From contig NC_086374.1 in the NCBI RefSeq assembly GCF_036588685.1, positions 74,026,457 to 74,090,456 of the forward strand: 64,000 nucleotides of DNA. The letters are read 5' to 3'. Source of the DNA: Mytilus trossulus (lineage: Eukaryota > Mollusca > Bivalvia > Mytilida > Mytilidae). Below the pieces are notes generated by a model. It was not told the DNA's origin and did no database searches. It saw nothing but the letters and a program-made list of their open reading frames with translations. The position numbers and the translations under genes are program-made. Positions 34,180-46,369 of the stretch are shown one piece after another (the stretch's first letter is position 1; each line of letters begins with the position of its first letter).

Positions 34180-35806
34180 CTAGTAACAATTCCTGTTATC
34201 GAAAATTCACCTATCAATGTTAACTTGTTACGTGATTTATTGCAAACGCATCCAGATATAAATTTTGTTAATTATCTTTGTAGTGGTATTAACGAGGGTT
34301 TTGACACTATGATTAAATGTACTGATTTACCGACACTTGAATGTAAGAATAACTTTTCTGCTCGCTCTCAACCTTTATCTGTGCGGGAACTTATTAACAA
34401 AGAATGTGAAAAAGGTTTCTTGTCAGGTCCGTATAAAATTCCACCGTTTAACTATTATCGAGTCAGCCCTTTGGGACTTGCTGTCGGAAAGTACTCCGGG
34501 AAAAAGCGTCTTATATTGGATTTATCAGCCCCACATGACGATGATGATAATTGTAGTATTAACGACTTGACCAGTAAGGGAGATTGTTCAATGACGTATG
34601 TCAGAATAGATGATACGATCAAAGTTATACGAAAATTAGGTCGTTTTTTCATTGTGTTCAAAGTTCGATATAGAGGCCGCTTTCAAACAATTAGGTATAA
34701 GAAAGGACCAGTGGCATTTATTTTGCATTAAATGGTGTAAAGAATACTTTTTCTTTAATAGACTAGCGTTTGGTTGTAGAAGCTCGCCAATTATTTTCGA
34801 TAACTTATCCAGAGCGATTTGTTGGATTGCTACTAATATCTACAAAATTGAATATATATTTCATCTTTTAGACGATTTCTTGACTATAGATAAACCTGAT
34901 TCTTGCGCAGAGAGAACTATGGCATTAATGACTACTCTTTTTAAAAGACTTAATATTCCACTGGCTAAACACAAGGTTGTAGGCCCTTGTACAGTTATCG
35001 AATATTTGGGTATTATACTTGATACGGAAAAGATGGAGACCCGCTTGCCTTTAGATAAAACAAGTCGCATAAGTGAATTTATCAAGAAGTCTTTAAACAG
35101 ACAATCTTGTACTAAACGTGAACTTCTACAATTGTTAGGGCATTTAAATTTTGCTATGCGGGTTATAATTCCGGGTCGTTCTTTTGTCTCATACCTAATA
35201 TCTTTATCAACAACTGTCAAGGATCTCAAAGACAAAATATATTTGACCGATGAATGTCGTACCGATTTGCGTTTTTGGTACTCGTTTTTGGTAAACTGGA
35301 ATGGCATTAATATGTTTTATGATTCTGACTATACTAGTGTTAGGGATATCGAACTATATACAGATGCGGCTTCTACCATTGGTTATGGTGGCTATTTCAA
35401 GGGAAAATGGTTTTGTTCTCCTTGGCCGGAAGATTTAAATTCTCCATGCGAAAAGAAATTTTCCATGGCTTTTCTAGAACTCTATCCTATAGTCGTTGCA
35501 GCCATCATATGGGGTCATTCATGGACAACTAAAAGAATCTTATTTCGATGTGACAATGAAGCCACCGTACATATTGTTAATAAAGGCCGTTCCAGATGTT
35601 TATTGATTATGAAACTTATGAGAACTCTTACTTTGTATGCCTGTATAAATAATTTTTGTTTTCGCGCCGAACACGTTCCTGGAGTTCAGAATAATATCAG
35701 TGACTCTCTTTCTCGTTTACAGCTAGAGCGGTTCAAGATACTTGCACCTTTAGCGGACAAAGTACCTCACAAGTGCCCGCCAGTCTCACGAGTAATGTGG
35801 CATTAA
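34180..35806 (+). pseudogene. Reverse transcriptase-RNase H of the YR retrotransposon, one frameshift
   Basis: Starts in frame after a TGA (VTIPVIENSPINVN) and carries RT motifs: YRVSPLGLAVGK, KKRLILDLSAPH and, after a one-base frame change near 34655, KFDIEAAFKQLGI (motif A, catalytic Asp), RLAFGCRSSPIIF (motif B) and HLLDDFL (motif C, LDD). RNase H follows with ELYTDAASTIGYGG, AFLELYPIVVAA, RCDNEATVHIVNKG and a final HVPGVQNNISDSLSR. All four acidic positions appear kept. Apart from the frameshift and the upstream TGA it is intact, so a recent death or a base-calling slip are both possible. Confidence 0.8.
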
Positions 35807-36801
35807 AGTCTACAGTATCGGATTTATGGCGACATGTGTTATCAACTAGAACATCTCAGACGTATAAAGTTGGATATCGAGCTTATACTGCTTTTCTGGC
35901 TAATAACGGGGTTGTCTGGTTAGGTAAACCTATGCCTCCGATTTCTGAGGATATTTTGATTTATTTTGTCGCACATTGTTACAAAAACTTGAGACTTTTA
36001 CATACAACCATTAAATTGTATTTATGTGGAATTCGGTTTTATTATATCCAAAGTAACTGTGACCATCCATTTGATTATACAAATGAATCGACACTCCTTA
36101 GACTCAATATGATAATGCGCGCCATCAAACGTATACAAGGAGAGCATAATTCAAAACCACGTCTTCCTATTATTTTTCAGGTACTTGGGAGAATTTGCAA
36201 TTCTCTTAGATATGGTGTTTTCTCTACCTTTACTGATTGTATGTTAGAAACGGCCTGTACAGTAGCCTTTTTTGGATTTCTTAGATGTGGTGAATTTACA
36301 GTTTCAAAACATTTTGATTCTACTGTAAATCTAAGTGTAACGGATGTTGAGATTCTCGATTCTTATGCTATTTTACACCTTAAAACCTCAAAAACAGATC
36401 CTTTTCGTAAAGGTGTCAGTATACAGCTTCACAAATCCGATCATACCATTTGTCCTTTACCTGCTGTCCAAAAGTATATTGCAATCAGGAAGGGTAGAGA
36501 AGCATCTTTTTGTTTTTCAGATCCATTGTTTGTCAAAGAGAATGGTAACGCTTTAGACCGGGACTTTTTCATCAGAAGTCTAAGACATGTACTAGATATT
36601 TGTGGGTACAACTCAAGCTTATACAATGGTCATTCCTTTAGAATTGGTGCCAGTACATCGGCAGGATCCGTTAATATTCAAGATCATCTTATCAAAACAC
36701 TTGGTCGGTGGACATCAGACAGTTATTGTCGTTATATTCGTATTTCCAATGACACTATTCGAAAAGCACAGAAGTCTTTGACATTGTCTAAAAATACCTG
36801 A
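35773..36801 (+). CDS. Tyrosine recombinase of the YR retrotransposon
   Basis: Catalyses insertion of the circular DNA intermediate by strand exchange. An N-terminal SAM-like DNA-binding part (SDLWRHVLSTRTSQTYKVGY) precedes a catalytic domain with FLRCGEF (first Arg), HSFRIGAS (His-x-x-Arg), LGRW and YCRYIR (nucleophilic Tyr). It is intact to its TGA, overlaps the end of the RT frame by 34 nt in another frame and has no good ATG near its start, so it was probably expressed by frameshifting or as a fusion. Confidence 0.85.
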   Translation: MPASLTSNVALKSTVSDLWRHVLSTRTSQTYKVGYRAYTAFLANNGVVWLGKPMPPISEDILIYFVAHCYKNLRLLHTTIKLYLCGIRFYYIQSNCDHPFDYTNESTLLRLNMIMRAIKRIQGEHNSKPRLPIIFQVLGRICNSLRYGVFSTFTDCMLETACTVAFFGFLRCGEFTVSKHFDSTVNLSVTDVEILDSYAILHLKTSKTDPFRKGVSIQLHKSDHTICPLPAVQKYIAIRKGREASFCFSDPLFVKENGNALDRDFFIRSLRHVLDICGYNSSLYNGHSFRIGASTSAGSVNIQDHLIKTLGRWTSDSYCRYIRISNDTIRKAQKSLTLSKNT

Positions 36802-37340
36802 GTGATATTTGATATGTGGACATTATCGAACTTGAATGGATTACCAAGGACAATGAACTTTAATGTGAACTTGTTGACCATTACAGAACTTTTATGCGAA
36901 TTACTATACTTGTTATGAAATATTCAGCCATACGAAGAGTTGCTGTTTGTCTTGCGATACACTTGGACTTATATTTGTACGTTTAGCAGAAGAAACAATG
37001 TATTTTAACTTTAAGTCTTATCTATATAGTGACAATTATTTGAATTCGAATTTACCGATTTCATAGAATATTCAGCCGTTCGAAGAGTTGCTGTTTTCAC
37101 CTGATACATGTTGGATTTATATTTCACTGTGTTTACAGAACTTGTGTCATTGAGTTTTTTGGCCAAAAAAAAAAACGCGTATTTCAATTTAGAGCCTGCT
37201 TGGAATGTGAAAAGAAACACATGTGAACCTTATAATTTTCCTAATATTCAGCCATGTGACGAGTTGCTGTTTTATTTTTCTAGATACATTCAAACTTTAC
37301 AGTTATGTTTTGTGCATCATATTTGTATATATTCATTTTG

Positions 37341-37363
37341 TTTCTCTCTCTCTCTCTCTCTCT
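37341..37363 (+). repeat. (TC)n microsatellite
   Basis: About eleven TC dinucleotides between the recombinase gene and the B1 repeat. Confidence 0.9.
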
Positions 37364-37502
37364 AATACTTTTTCAGCACATGCGACTTGAAGGCTCCCTT
37401 TATACCCCCTTTTGAATTCCACCTCACTTAAAATCTTACCACTTGGGGGATTTCTCAGCTCATATATATTTTTTTTTTAATATAATTTTTCATATAATCT
37501 GA

Positions 37503-37773
37503 GCAATGGCCATTCATTGCATTTTTTATCACTGGTCAGTCTTTTAAATGACAATTTTTTATCCCCCAAGTTCTATCAACTTACAACTCACATTTCATTA
37601 GTTATACTACAGTTGATAGGACAAGTCACGTCGAATTTCCTGTCAACCACTGTTTCGCAAGCATCAATAGTTCGCGCAAACTACGCTTTACAACAGCTCA
37701 GGATTCAGGGAATTCGACGGGAAAATATTTTCATAATTAGCAAAAATATTTTCAAAATTAGCTGAGATGATTT
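37503..37773 (+). repeat. B1 repeat of the YR retrotransposon
   Basis: Matches 38406-38676 from CCATTCATTGCATTTTTTAT to TTAGCTGAGATGATTT, essentially without mismatches where read. The reading frame across it is not a gene. Confidence 0.9.
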
Positions 37774-38050
37774 CCCAAGGGCAATACTTATATAATTTTA
37801 TTTTTTGTAATAAATTTATATATCTTTTATATTTGTCAGTTTTTCTCTGTTGAAATGTATTCGTTTCAGTCAGGCATTTTGTCTCTGTTATTGCACCACC
37901 AGCCACTTAATTACAGACTTGGTACAGGTCATTAAGGTCAATTACAAGTGTATACCAGTTGTAACCTACAGACGGTAATCAATGAGTCCTTAACTATGTC
38001 ACAACGTAGTTATTTATAGTATACCTTCATGGAGAAACTTTGTGGTATAA

Positions 38051-38328
38051 ATGTTAAATTATTTGAATATATAGCATATAATTTGGTTTATAATTGTTTC
38101 GACAGCTGCATTTTATTGCTTGTTTGAGAAGTTCTTCTCTTAATGATCCATAACGACTTTCGGGTGATTGTTTTTGTTTCTGTGTCTCGTCGAGATTTTA
38201 TAGCCTAGCAGTCAGATAGCGGTCAGACCATAGGCGTTAAAATAATCATTATTGAAATTATTTTGATAGATAACGCTGTCTTCTTCGTTTGATCAGTTTC
38301 GTTAGCAGTTCTTGTCTTACCAAAAATA
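38051..38328 (+). repeat. A2 repeat (uninterrupted)
   Basis: Equals the two parts of A1 joined, with a single GATAAC at the point where A1 is split. It is the natural empty-site control for the 30217-32809 insertion. Confidence 0.9.
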
Positions 38329-38405
38329 ATCCCTCCAACCTGCCCCTGACAGCCAGCCTTCATTCCGCATGTGACGGGGAGATCTCAGCTACGTAGCAAT
38401 ACCTA

Positions 38406-38676
38406 TGCAATGCCATTCATTGCATTTTTTATCACTGGTCAGTCTTTTAAATGACAATTTTTTATCCCCCAAGTTCTATCAACTTACAACTCACATTTCA
38501 TTAGTTATACTACAGTTGATAGGACAAGTCACGTCGAATTTCCTGTCAACCACTGTTTCGCAAGCATCAATAGTTCGCGCAAACTACGCTTTACAACAGC
38601 TCAGGATTCAGGGAATTCGACGGGAAAATATTTTCATAATTAGCAAAAATATTTTCAAAATTAGCTGAGATGATTT
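38406..38676 (+). repeat. B2 repeat, right end of the YR retrotransposon
   Basis: Second copy of B. It is followed by ATTATTTA, which also precedes A1 at 29986-29993. Confidence 0.9.
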
Positions 38677-38679
38677 ATT

Positions 38680-40010
38680 ATTTACATAATTTATGACTCA
38701 AGTCACTCACGGGAATTGTGCTTTACATTATCAGCCTTATATCTATAAGATTTTTTCTAGTAGTTTTTCACTGATATAAGACGAGAAAATGAACGAATTA
38801 ATTAATGTGTTTGTGTGACTTAACATTTTCAGTTCAGTACACTGGGGTACCATCGCAATGCCCTAAGAAGTAAAACAACAAAACACAGAAGAAAATTCAA
38901 AACGGAAAGTCCCTAATCAAATGGCAAAATCAAAGCTTATACACATCAAACTTATGGTTAACAACTATCATTTTCCCCGACTTGGTACAGCCATTTTCTC
39001 ATGTATAAAATGATGTATTAAACCTTGCCATATAGCCAGCAAAAACTCCTACTGTATCGGGGCCCCTTGTATGCCAGTCGTTTAAAATTTTCCATTTTAC
39101 TGACAACAATTTGTACGCAAAACAAAAAAAACATAATGGGTACAAAAACTGTATAAATGTCAAAATTAGGGTTACAATGTGTTAAAATCTTAATCACAAT
39201 AAAAACAAACACGAAACATGTTATCAAACATTTTTCTTGAAACTGAGTCTATGAAAGTGTTACATTTTACACCAAAGACTGAAGGCAAAAACCAAAAAAA
39301 CAACAGAAGATCAACACGTTATAAATTGCATGCTAGAATTAAGTACCTTAGGAACGCTGAAAAGCCGAATACTTGAAAGCAAAGGATGTATAAGAAATGA
39401 AACAGTTAAAGTGCTATCAGACCAAAAAATAGCCAAATTGTTCTGAGGTCATCTTTGCCAGAGGGGATTGTTTTAAGAAAACGGATGAGAAAATAACGAT
39501 TGTGTAGAAAAACTAAAGAAAACACATCTAAATGTTTATGTGCAATTGCTCATGTCAAGGTTAAACCACAGACCAAAGTTGGATTTTTTTCTCTTGCCAA
39601 TTATTTATTTAAGACATATCATTTGGAAATGAAACTACAATTATATTTTCTTTAAGGGTTGAACGACTAGTGAAAATCGCACCAATATATTTCCAATTTT
39701 ATAGCGGAAAGAAACAAAAGTTTTATGACAATTTCCTGTCAAACATTGCACATACATATGATGCTGCGAAAAAATGTCAAACATGGTTAACTGTGTACTC
39801 GATTAAGGTGAATCAATGCAAACACTTTCTACTTTATAAATCAAATGTTCTGAGTATTTTAAATAGTTAATTAAGTGGAAGAAAAAAATGTCAGAGCGAT
39901 AAACTATATTCCATTTATCACATGTAATGCATTGTGTACGATAATATTGAAAAGTTCAAACAGTTACTTCGTGCATTTCATCGTGTACATGGTAACATAT
40001 GGCACAGCTC
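38680..40010. other. Intergenic, no clear gene
   Basis: Lies between the retrotransposon and the cationic-peptide gene. A 66-codon plus-strand reading frame at 39670-39870 (IAPIYFQFYSGKKQKFYDNF start, lysine and tyrosine rich) has no ATG or splice partner and is left as a possibility only. Confidence 0.3.
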
Positions 40011-40016
40011 ATTTAT

Positions 40017-40024
40017 TATATAAG
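40017..40024 (+). promoter_or_regulatory. TATA box of the cationic-peptide gene
   Basis: TATATAAG 46 bp before the ATG at 40070, which leaves a very short leader. It supports this as the gene start. Confidence 0.5.
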
Positions 40025-40069
40025 TTATCGTTAGAGTAGTAACAGCATATCATTCAACTTGCTCAAGGA

Positions 40070-43000
40070 ATGTATGTTCTGCTACTAGTGGTCATCGCTA
40101 CAGGTAATTTTTCATTATTTTCCCTCCGCATTTGGTTTCATATTATTTATCATGACTCGAAGAATATATCTTCGATACATGCAATATTTTCGTTTACCTA
40201 GCAAAATTGTACAAGTTAAAACTTTATATGAATGATACATTTCGTTTCCTTCAAATTATAAAGAACAAACTGATTTTTAAGAATGTGTTCTTGTGTGTGA
40301 AGTAATCATTCAAAACTTCTGCATTGTTTAAACAAAATAAAAATTGGTTTTTCAATTGTTACTTGCTAAATTTTGGCTATTATGTTTGGAATACCAATAC
40401 ATACGTATTTAAGGTAGCACAATCCAAAGATTTTTCATCCCAATCAAACAACTTTAAACTGATGTAATTCATTTTTATCCTTCTTTATATTTTATAAAAG
40501 AGGTACCTAAAGAAAAAAGAAAGATTAATCTTTCAAATTGTGATAATTTCATTATGACATAATTATTACATAATTAGTTGCTATTTTTTTCCTGACTTGG
40601 TACAAGACATTTTAAGGGAAAAATAGTGGGTTGAACCTGGTTTTGTGGCTCGCAAAACCTCCCGCTTTTATGGAAATGTTAAATATAATATTAAAATGAC
40701 AACATTACATGACAAGACTACAATACAAATAAATGGGAGAACGTATGACAGAAATATTCTCTTGCAATTTCAAATAGTAAACCGCGGTCTACTTTGATAT
40801 TCAATACAAATTAGCTATTTCAAACTCATTGAGATACAAATATCTTTCAATTATCTGTATCAATATATGTGACTTTCTGTTAAGGGGCATTAGCTACGAG
40901 ATATAAAAAAAAACATAATTTTCTTTTGTTTGATCATTACTGAAAGTGGTATAAAGAAATAATAATTCGCTTTTAAATGCCAATAAACTTTATTTTTTTC
41001 AAAATCCTAATAAGCCAAAAAAAACCATCGCTAATTATTTATTCATTTGAAAGAGAATAATTTTAACCTCATTAAAGCCGAATGCGTGTGACCTTAAATT
41101 CAATCTTTAATTTCACATAAGAAGATGCGGTATTTGCGCAAATGAGAAAACTCTCCATCCAAGTCACAATTTGTAAAAGTAAACCATTGTAGGTCAAAGT
41201 ACGAGTTTCAACACGGAGCAATGGCTCGCACTGAACAGCAAGCTATAAACGGCCCACAAATTACTAGTTTAAAGTGTAAAACCATTCAAACAGGAAAACC
41301 AACGACCTACTCTTGAAGTAAAACCAGAACCACTTATGAACCGCATCAACAAACGCGACAATTACTGAACATCAGGTTCCTGACTTAGAACAGATGCAAA
41401 CAAGTTAAAAGTTTGAGTTGTGTTACCCATGTCATTAAAAGGAAAAGAATTTAAAGTGATACACCGATTGATTGACTGATAGATACAAAAATCATTTGTA
41501 TATAGGTAAAATCGATGATAAAGATACTCTGTACCCACCATATGAACTTGAACAAACCTACAAATATTAAATTGCACATGGCCGCTATTTATATTTATGT
41601 TTATATCGGGATATGTTGCCATCGGCAGTCTTCGAAGGATAATTAATGACGTTTAGACAAAAATACACATTTTGTTACATATAATCGAATAATGGCATGC
41701 ATTGTTAATTGTTAATTTTGAACATTTTGTAAATCAAATATACGTTTTAGTATGAAATAAATTAAATATTAGATTTTGAGTCAAATCATTGCATAGCAAT
41801 TTAGCCTTTAACAGTTGTGAAATTATTTTTTATCAAAAGTAACTTGTAATTGTCTTTTGTCGTTGCAAAAATGGTTTGTTACTTAGAAATATTTGGATTT
41901 TGCAGATCTGTGATAGTCCCCTTTTGATTTCGTTATCAGCTTTTTCCAGATTCAGGGGGTTTGGGTTGACACGTAACGTTGAAATAGAATACATGTATTG
42001 ATAACTGTTTAATTATGCTATCGCCTCCTTGACGTGTGACTCACTGATGTTGTTTTTGAAATTATTTGTCGATTCCCACTGTTTTCAATCATTTACCATT
42101 ATAAATGTAAGTTACATAATACTCAGTTTTAAAACAAACAAACTTTGTTTGACCAATACCGCCGGTCAGCCTGAACAGAATCATTACCGGTACTGTATTA
42201 ATTTGCGAACACGAAAAAAACCAAAAATAAATAATAGCATGATGATTTATTATTTTATTCATTTACCTCTACTTCAACATGGCACACATCTATATTCTTC
42301 TGTCTACGATTCAGTTCATCTTTTCGACAGAATAAATACATATATAATATACGTATAATATATAATACAAACACGGACGACAATACAAGCGATAATTAAT
42401 TGTAATTAGTAATGTATTATTTTTACAGTTGCTACATATGGGTATAACACCGATGACAATTATCCTAAGAAGGTACCAAGTGAGTATAAGGATATGCTTC
42501 TTTTTAATGCTGATAATGATTTAGATTATTAGAATAATTAAAGAGAAAGAAAATGTTTACAAGTTGGATGATTTTCACAGATATTTTGTCTACTTTTATA
42601 TCATTCTAGATGTTATAGGTTAGATTACCTTAGCCGTATTTGGCACAACTTTTTTGGAATTTTGAATCCTCAATGCTTTTAAACTTTGTACTTGTTTGGC
42701 TTTATAACTATTTTGATATGAGCGTCACTGATGAGTCTTATGTAGACGAAACGCGCGTCTGGCATACTAAATTATAATCCTGGTACTTTTGATAACTAAT
42801 TATTCAATTACAGCATAAGAACAACTTACAACATCGGTTTTTATCTGTGAAGGAAATTTTTAATGCACTAAAACTGTTTCAAACTTCTATAAATAGGCCC
42901 TGCCATTTACAGTGGTGAAAACTACGGACTAGCATACTACAACAGATACCATGGATTTAAAATAAGACGGAGCATATTTCATTACAATGGAATAGGTAGG

Positions 43001-45880
43001 TACTATTTATTTCACTGTTTATTCTAACTGATTAAGAGGCAATGTCAGAGAGCACCATACAGGACTGTTCAACTAAAAAAAAATTAATTTGGTCCAACAT
43101 ATATTTTACCCTTTCAGTATAACACCATCGGAGAAAAACAACACTTATGCCTAAACTACATATATGGAAGTCTAGTACTATGTTGGTGTAAAAAATAATG
43201 AAAATAAAATTTTTGGTATCTTTTTTATTTTTTTCAAAAAATAAGGTAAACAAATGGTAAAATAAGGAAAATTGAGAAAATTGAGAAAAGCCAGTTTCTG
43301 ACCGTTTTCAATTATCCATCACCAGAGGAAAACAACACTTATGACTAAACTACCTATATGATAGTCTAGTACTATTTTGGTGTGAAAAATAATGACAAAA
43401 AAATTTTTGGTATCTTTTTTATTTTTTTCAAAAAATAAGGTTAACAAATGGTAAAATAAGGAAAATTGAGAAAATTGAGAAAAGCCAGTTTCCAACCGTT
43501 TTCAATTATTCATCACCATAGGAAAAAAACACTAATGACTAAACTACCTATATGGAAGTCTAGTACTATGTTGGTTTAAAAATAATGAAAATACAATTTT
43601 TGGTATCTTTTTTACTCTTTTTCAAACAATTCAGTAAAAAAATGCAAAAACTAGCTTTCGCTTCCACTAAGGACGCAATAATTAAGCAGTTATATTGTAA
43701 ATTCATTGCTATATTTTGGACACCAATTCTCATTGATTTCGTTGGCACAGGGAACCACGAATTTGTATGTTTAACGAATTAAAAAAAATCATAGGGAATG
43801 TTTGCAAACTTTTCCAAAACCAGGAAATTAAATATCCACGAATATGCAAGTTTTCCATAAACCACGAAAATTGGAACCCACGGAAAAGAATTAATCCACA
43901 GTAACTGCATCTATTGAAAGAATTTGTATCGTTACTGTTATGTCAACACTTGCCTTAAACATATCTAAACAGTTTGAGGTTCTGAGAATGAAAAGGTAAA
44001 GTACGTGCATTCTAACGCACAATAAGAATAACATGTTTACTGTACACTCTGAAATAAATAGGCTATCTTGTTAAATCAACGACATTCTTCTATTTCATAT
44101 GTATCATCTTCAAGTGACAAACTTGACAGCAAATATTGAAAACTATTGCTGACCAGTTTACCGAAACGCTATTTGGTATTAACTTGAATGTTATTTGTTG
44201 TCATCTAGTATTTCTTAAAGGATGATTTTACTGTTATACCCAGGATATAAAAATAGTTTGAGAGAACTATAAATGACACATTAATTGAAACAAGACATAA
44301 GATGAACTTGGGTTCTCGCTTTGTATGCAAATTAAACAATTGCATATGTTATGATTTTGAAAAATTAGCTCCGGTGTGTGCAAATGTATCCTTTCACGGT
44401 AAAAATAAAATAATATTTGTATTTTTCTCGTGATTAATGTAGTTATATTTATTTTTTAGGATATAAATTGACCTGTAATAAAACACGATTCTATCGACTT
44501 TGGTGTAGTTGTTATGGAAAATATCACAGCAAAAGTAGATGTTTTGAACGATTCAGAAAACAACGACTGTTTTTAAAACACAGAGGTAAATATAAATACA
44601 ACAACAAGAGGAACATTTACTAAAAATCAATTCTCATTCCATGCTATTTATGTAGCTATCGGGGTGTTTTATGTAGCTAAATATATGTTCAAACCCATAT
44701 TCCTATAATACACCTTCAATGGTGTTTTCTTATATACTGAGACCTTCGTTTTACAGGATTTGAATGAGATGAGATATCCTATCGTTTGTTTTGTAATTCT
44801 CACTCATTCAAATGTCTTTATGGTCACTATTGAATTATGCGTGTATCAAATACTGTTTTCCTTTTTACACGATAGTTGGATTATAGAGATAGGTCCTTGT
44901 TTCAAAAATATATAATAGAACAAGGAAAATAAATATTTGATGATTTGTTTCAAGAATTATTAAAAAGAAATGATTGTTAAGGTATTCGGCTCATAATTAG
45001 CAAATGAACAACATGCAAAATAATTAACATTTTTATCAAGGATAGTTAGTACGGGTTCTAAGAGTTCTTACTATGAAATAGAAATCCGCAAAATATTTGA
45101 TGTTAACAAAAGATCTGGATTACAGTGCCCCTCTTTTTTGCCCTCAAATGCCAAATTAGGGGTTTAAATAGTATGTAATTTTAAGAAACCTATATAGTAT
45201 AATTTACTTATTTATCTTTCAAAAGGAACCTTACACAAAACCTTGTCAAATTAAAAAAAAAATGTATTTCTGCTATTCTATTTTGAGAAATGTGTAATTG
45301 TTACTAATAAAAGAAAAAGGGGAAAAGTCTAATTTTTTCAATCTCATATCTTCACCAGTTCAAAAAAAATATTTAAGCAGAGCATTCAAAATTGACACTT
45401 AAATTAACTTTACATATTGTTCCATCCTAAAAAAATTTTTTAGAAACTTTAACCGTACCGATTTCGTGAAATTTCGATTACAATGTAAAGGTTATAGTTA
45501 CTAAATGGAGACTTGATATCACAGTTCTGATGTTTTTTTTCTTGTATAGTTCATGTAAATCTTTAACAAAATTCACAATACTTCATATGAACTTATAATT
45601 AGAATAAACTCTGATATCTATGGCGTGTAAATGTTTTATCGATTTCCAGTAAATAACTTGTACTGTTTATTTGGAATTGGTGATTAAAAAACGTTTGAGA
45701 CACATTGTGTATTTTTAATATTTATTACAAAGTCAACGAGGTGTTGAAAAATAAAGGAGGAAATTGTGACAAACAAGATGTTTAGATATAATAACTTCAT
45801 AACCTATACACCATAATCTGCAACTTTTATTTTTCATTTCAGCTACGTCTTATCGATGGCGATCAAAGATCGCCCAATAA
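40070..45880 (+). CDS. Secreted basic, Tyr-rich peptide with four cysteines (five exons)
   Basis: I do not recognise the family. Coding exons: 40070-40103, 42429-42479, 42897-42995, 44460-44585 and 45843-45880, all with GT-AG junctions and all introns in phase 1, giving 115 residues. MYVLLLVVIATVATYG is a signal peptide. The mature part is rich in Tyr, Arg and Lys (PAIYSGENYGLAYYNRYHGF; KIRRSIFHYNG), then GYKLTCN, LWCSCYG and SRCFERFRKQR. The four cysteines lie within one exon and could make two disulfides. The net charge is strongly positive. Polyadenylation signals AATAAA follow the stop by about 10 bases (45891). Constant phase-1 introns are typical of secreted modular proteins. An antimicrobial or matrix role is only a guess. 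Intron 1 (40104-42428) and intron 3 carry repeats. Confidence 0.65.
40590..40760 (-). repeat. AACCTGGTTTTGTGG-family repeat
   Basis: CCTGACTTGGTACAAGACAT and GGTGGGTTGAACCTGGTTTTGTGG-like sequence. The reverse of 52310-52540. It lies in intron 1 of the peptide gene. Confidence 0.55.
41122..41400 (+). repeat. CAAGCTATAAAGGGC-family repeat
   Basis: GAACAGCAAGCTATAAACGG, an AACCATTGTAGGTCAAAGTA block and CCGCATCAACAAACG. It lies in intron 1 of the peptide gene. Confidence 0.6.
42620..42805 (+). mobile_element. SINE copy
   Basis: GATTACCTTAGCCGTATTTG through GAGCGTCACTGATGAGTC to ACGAAACGCGCGTCTGGC and ATAATCCTGGTACTTTTGAT. It lies in intron 2 of the peptide gene. Confidence 0.75.
43125..43625 (+). 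repeat. 193-bp tandem repeat, about 2.6 units
   Basis: Units start at about 43126, 43318 and 43511 with CATCxxxxGGAAAAxAACAC. Each holds TATGGAAGTCTAGTACTATG, TTTTTGGTATCTTTTTTA and ATTGAGAAAATTGAGAAAAG. The third unit is cut short. It lies in intron 3 of the peptide gene. Confidence 0.8.
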
Positions 45881-46369
45881 CACTGGAGGCAATAAAAACA
45901 ATAAAAAAAAGTTATCATTACAAAAAAGGCAATTTGTTTTTATTCAAGAATGTTTCTAATAATTTCATATGCTACATAGAAATATCCTTTTACCGAAATA
46001 ATGGTAAAAGTAAAGTCCCTCTAATAAAAGCAGTAAATTTGCAAAATAATTTACTCTGGTATGTTTAATATTTAAAAGACAGTACCAATGTTTGGTTGCC
46101 GACGTCATATTCTAACTTTCTGTATACATTATAATTGATTAACGACCAATTTAAGACGTGTGCGTTTTTAAGCATTTCTGTTAAAAGACACGTCTTTACT
46201 TCTGTGCTGATGACAACCCAGTCCACTAACATAGTTTTTAAACAAGTGCCAGAAAAACGAAAACAACACTTGATTTATTTCGTTCGTCTTAAACGATTTT
46301 CTTGGTTATCCTTCACCAGGAATACTCTAAAAATAGAGATCAATCATGTAAATATGGAAAAAATTGAGA

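Larger units (their letters stand above)
29993..38676 (+). mobile_element. Tyrosine-recombinase retrotransposon (PAT/Ngaro-like), interrupted
   Basis: Split direct repeats in the order A1 (29993-30216 plus 32811-32866), coding region (32919-36801), B1 (37503-37773), A2 (38051-38328), B2 (38406-38676). This arrangement, with DIRS-type RT, RNase H and a tyrosine recombinase and no integrase or long terminal repeats, defines PAT/Ngaro-like elements. A1 and A2 differ at very few positions, so the insertion is fairly recent, yet the coding region already has a frameshift and in-frame stops. A 2.6 kb element sits within A1. Confidence 0.85.

Noticed and set aside
37517-37765. Reading frame of 82 codons, repeated at 38405-38668
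   Set aside because: It is the B direct repeat of the YR retrotransposon, so identity between the two is due to element structure, not protein conservation.
40421-41095. TTTAAGGTAGCACAATCC at one side and a GTGTGACCTTAAA at the other, suggesting another PIF-like MITE
   Set aside because: The inner parts of the two ends do not match well and no clear duplication was found.
45856-46068. 70-codon lysine-rich frame after the peptide gene
   Set aside because: It overlaps the last exon in another frame and continues into the 3' flank with polyadenylation signals.
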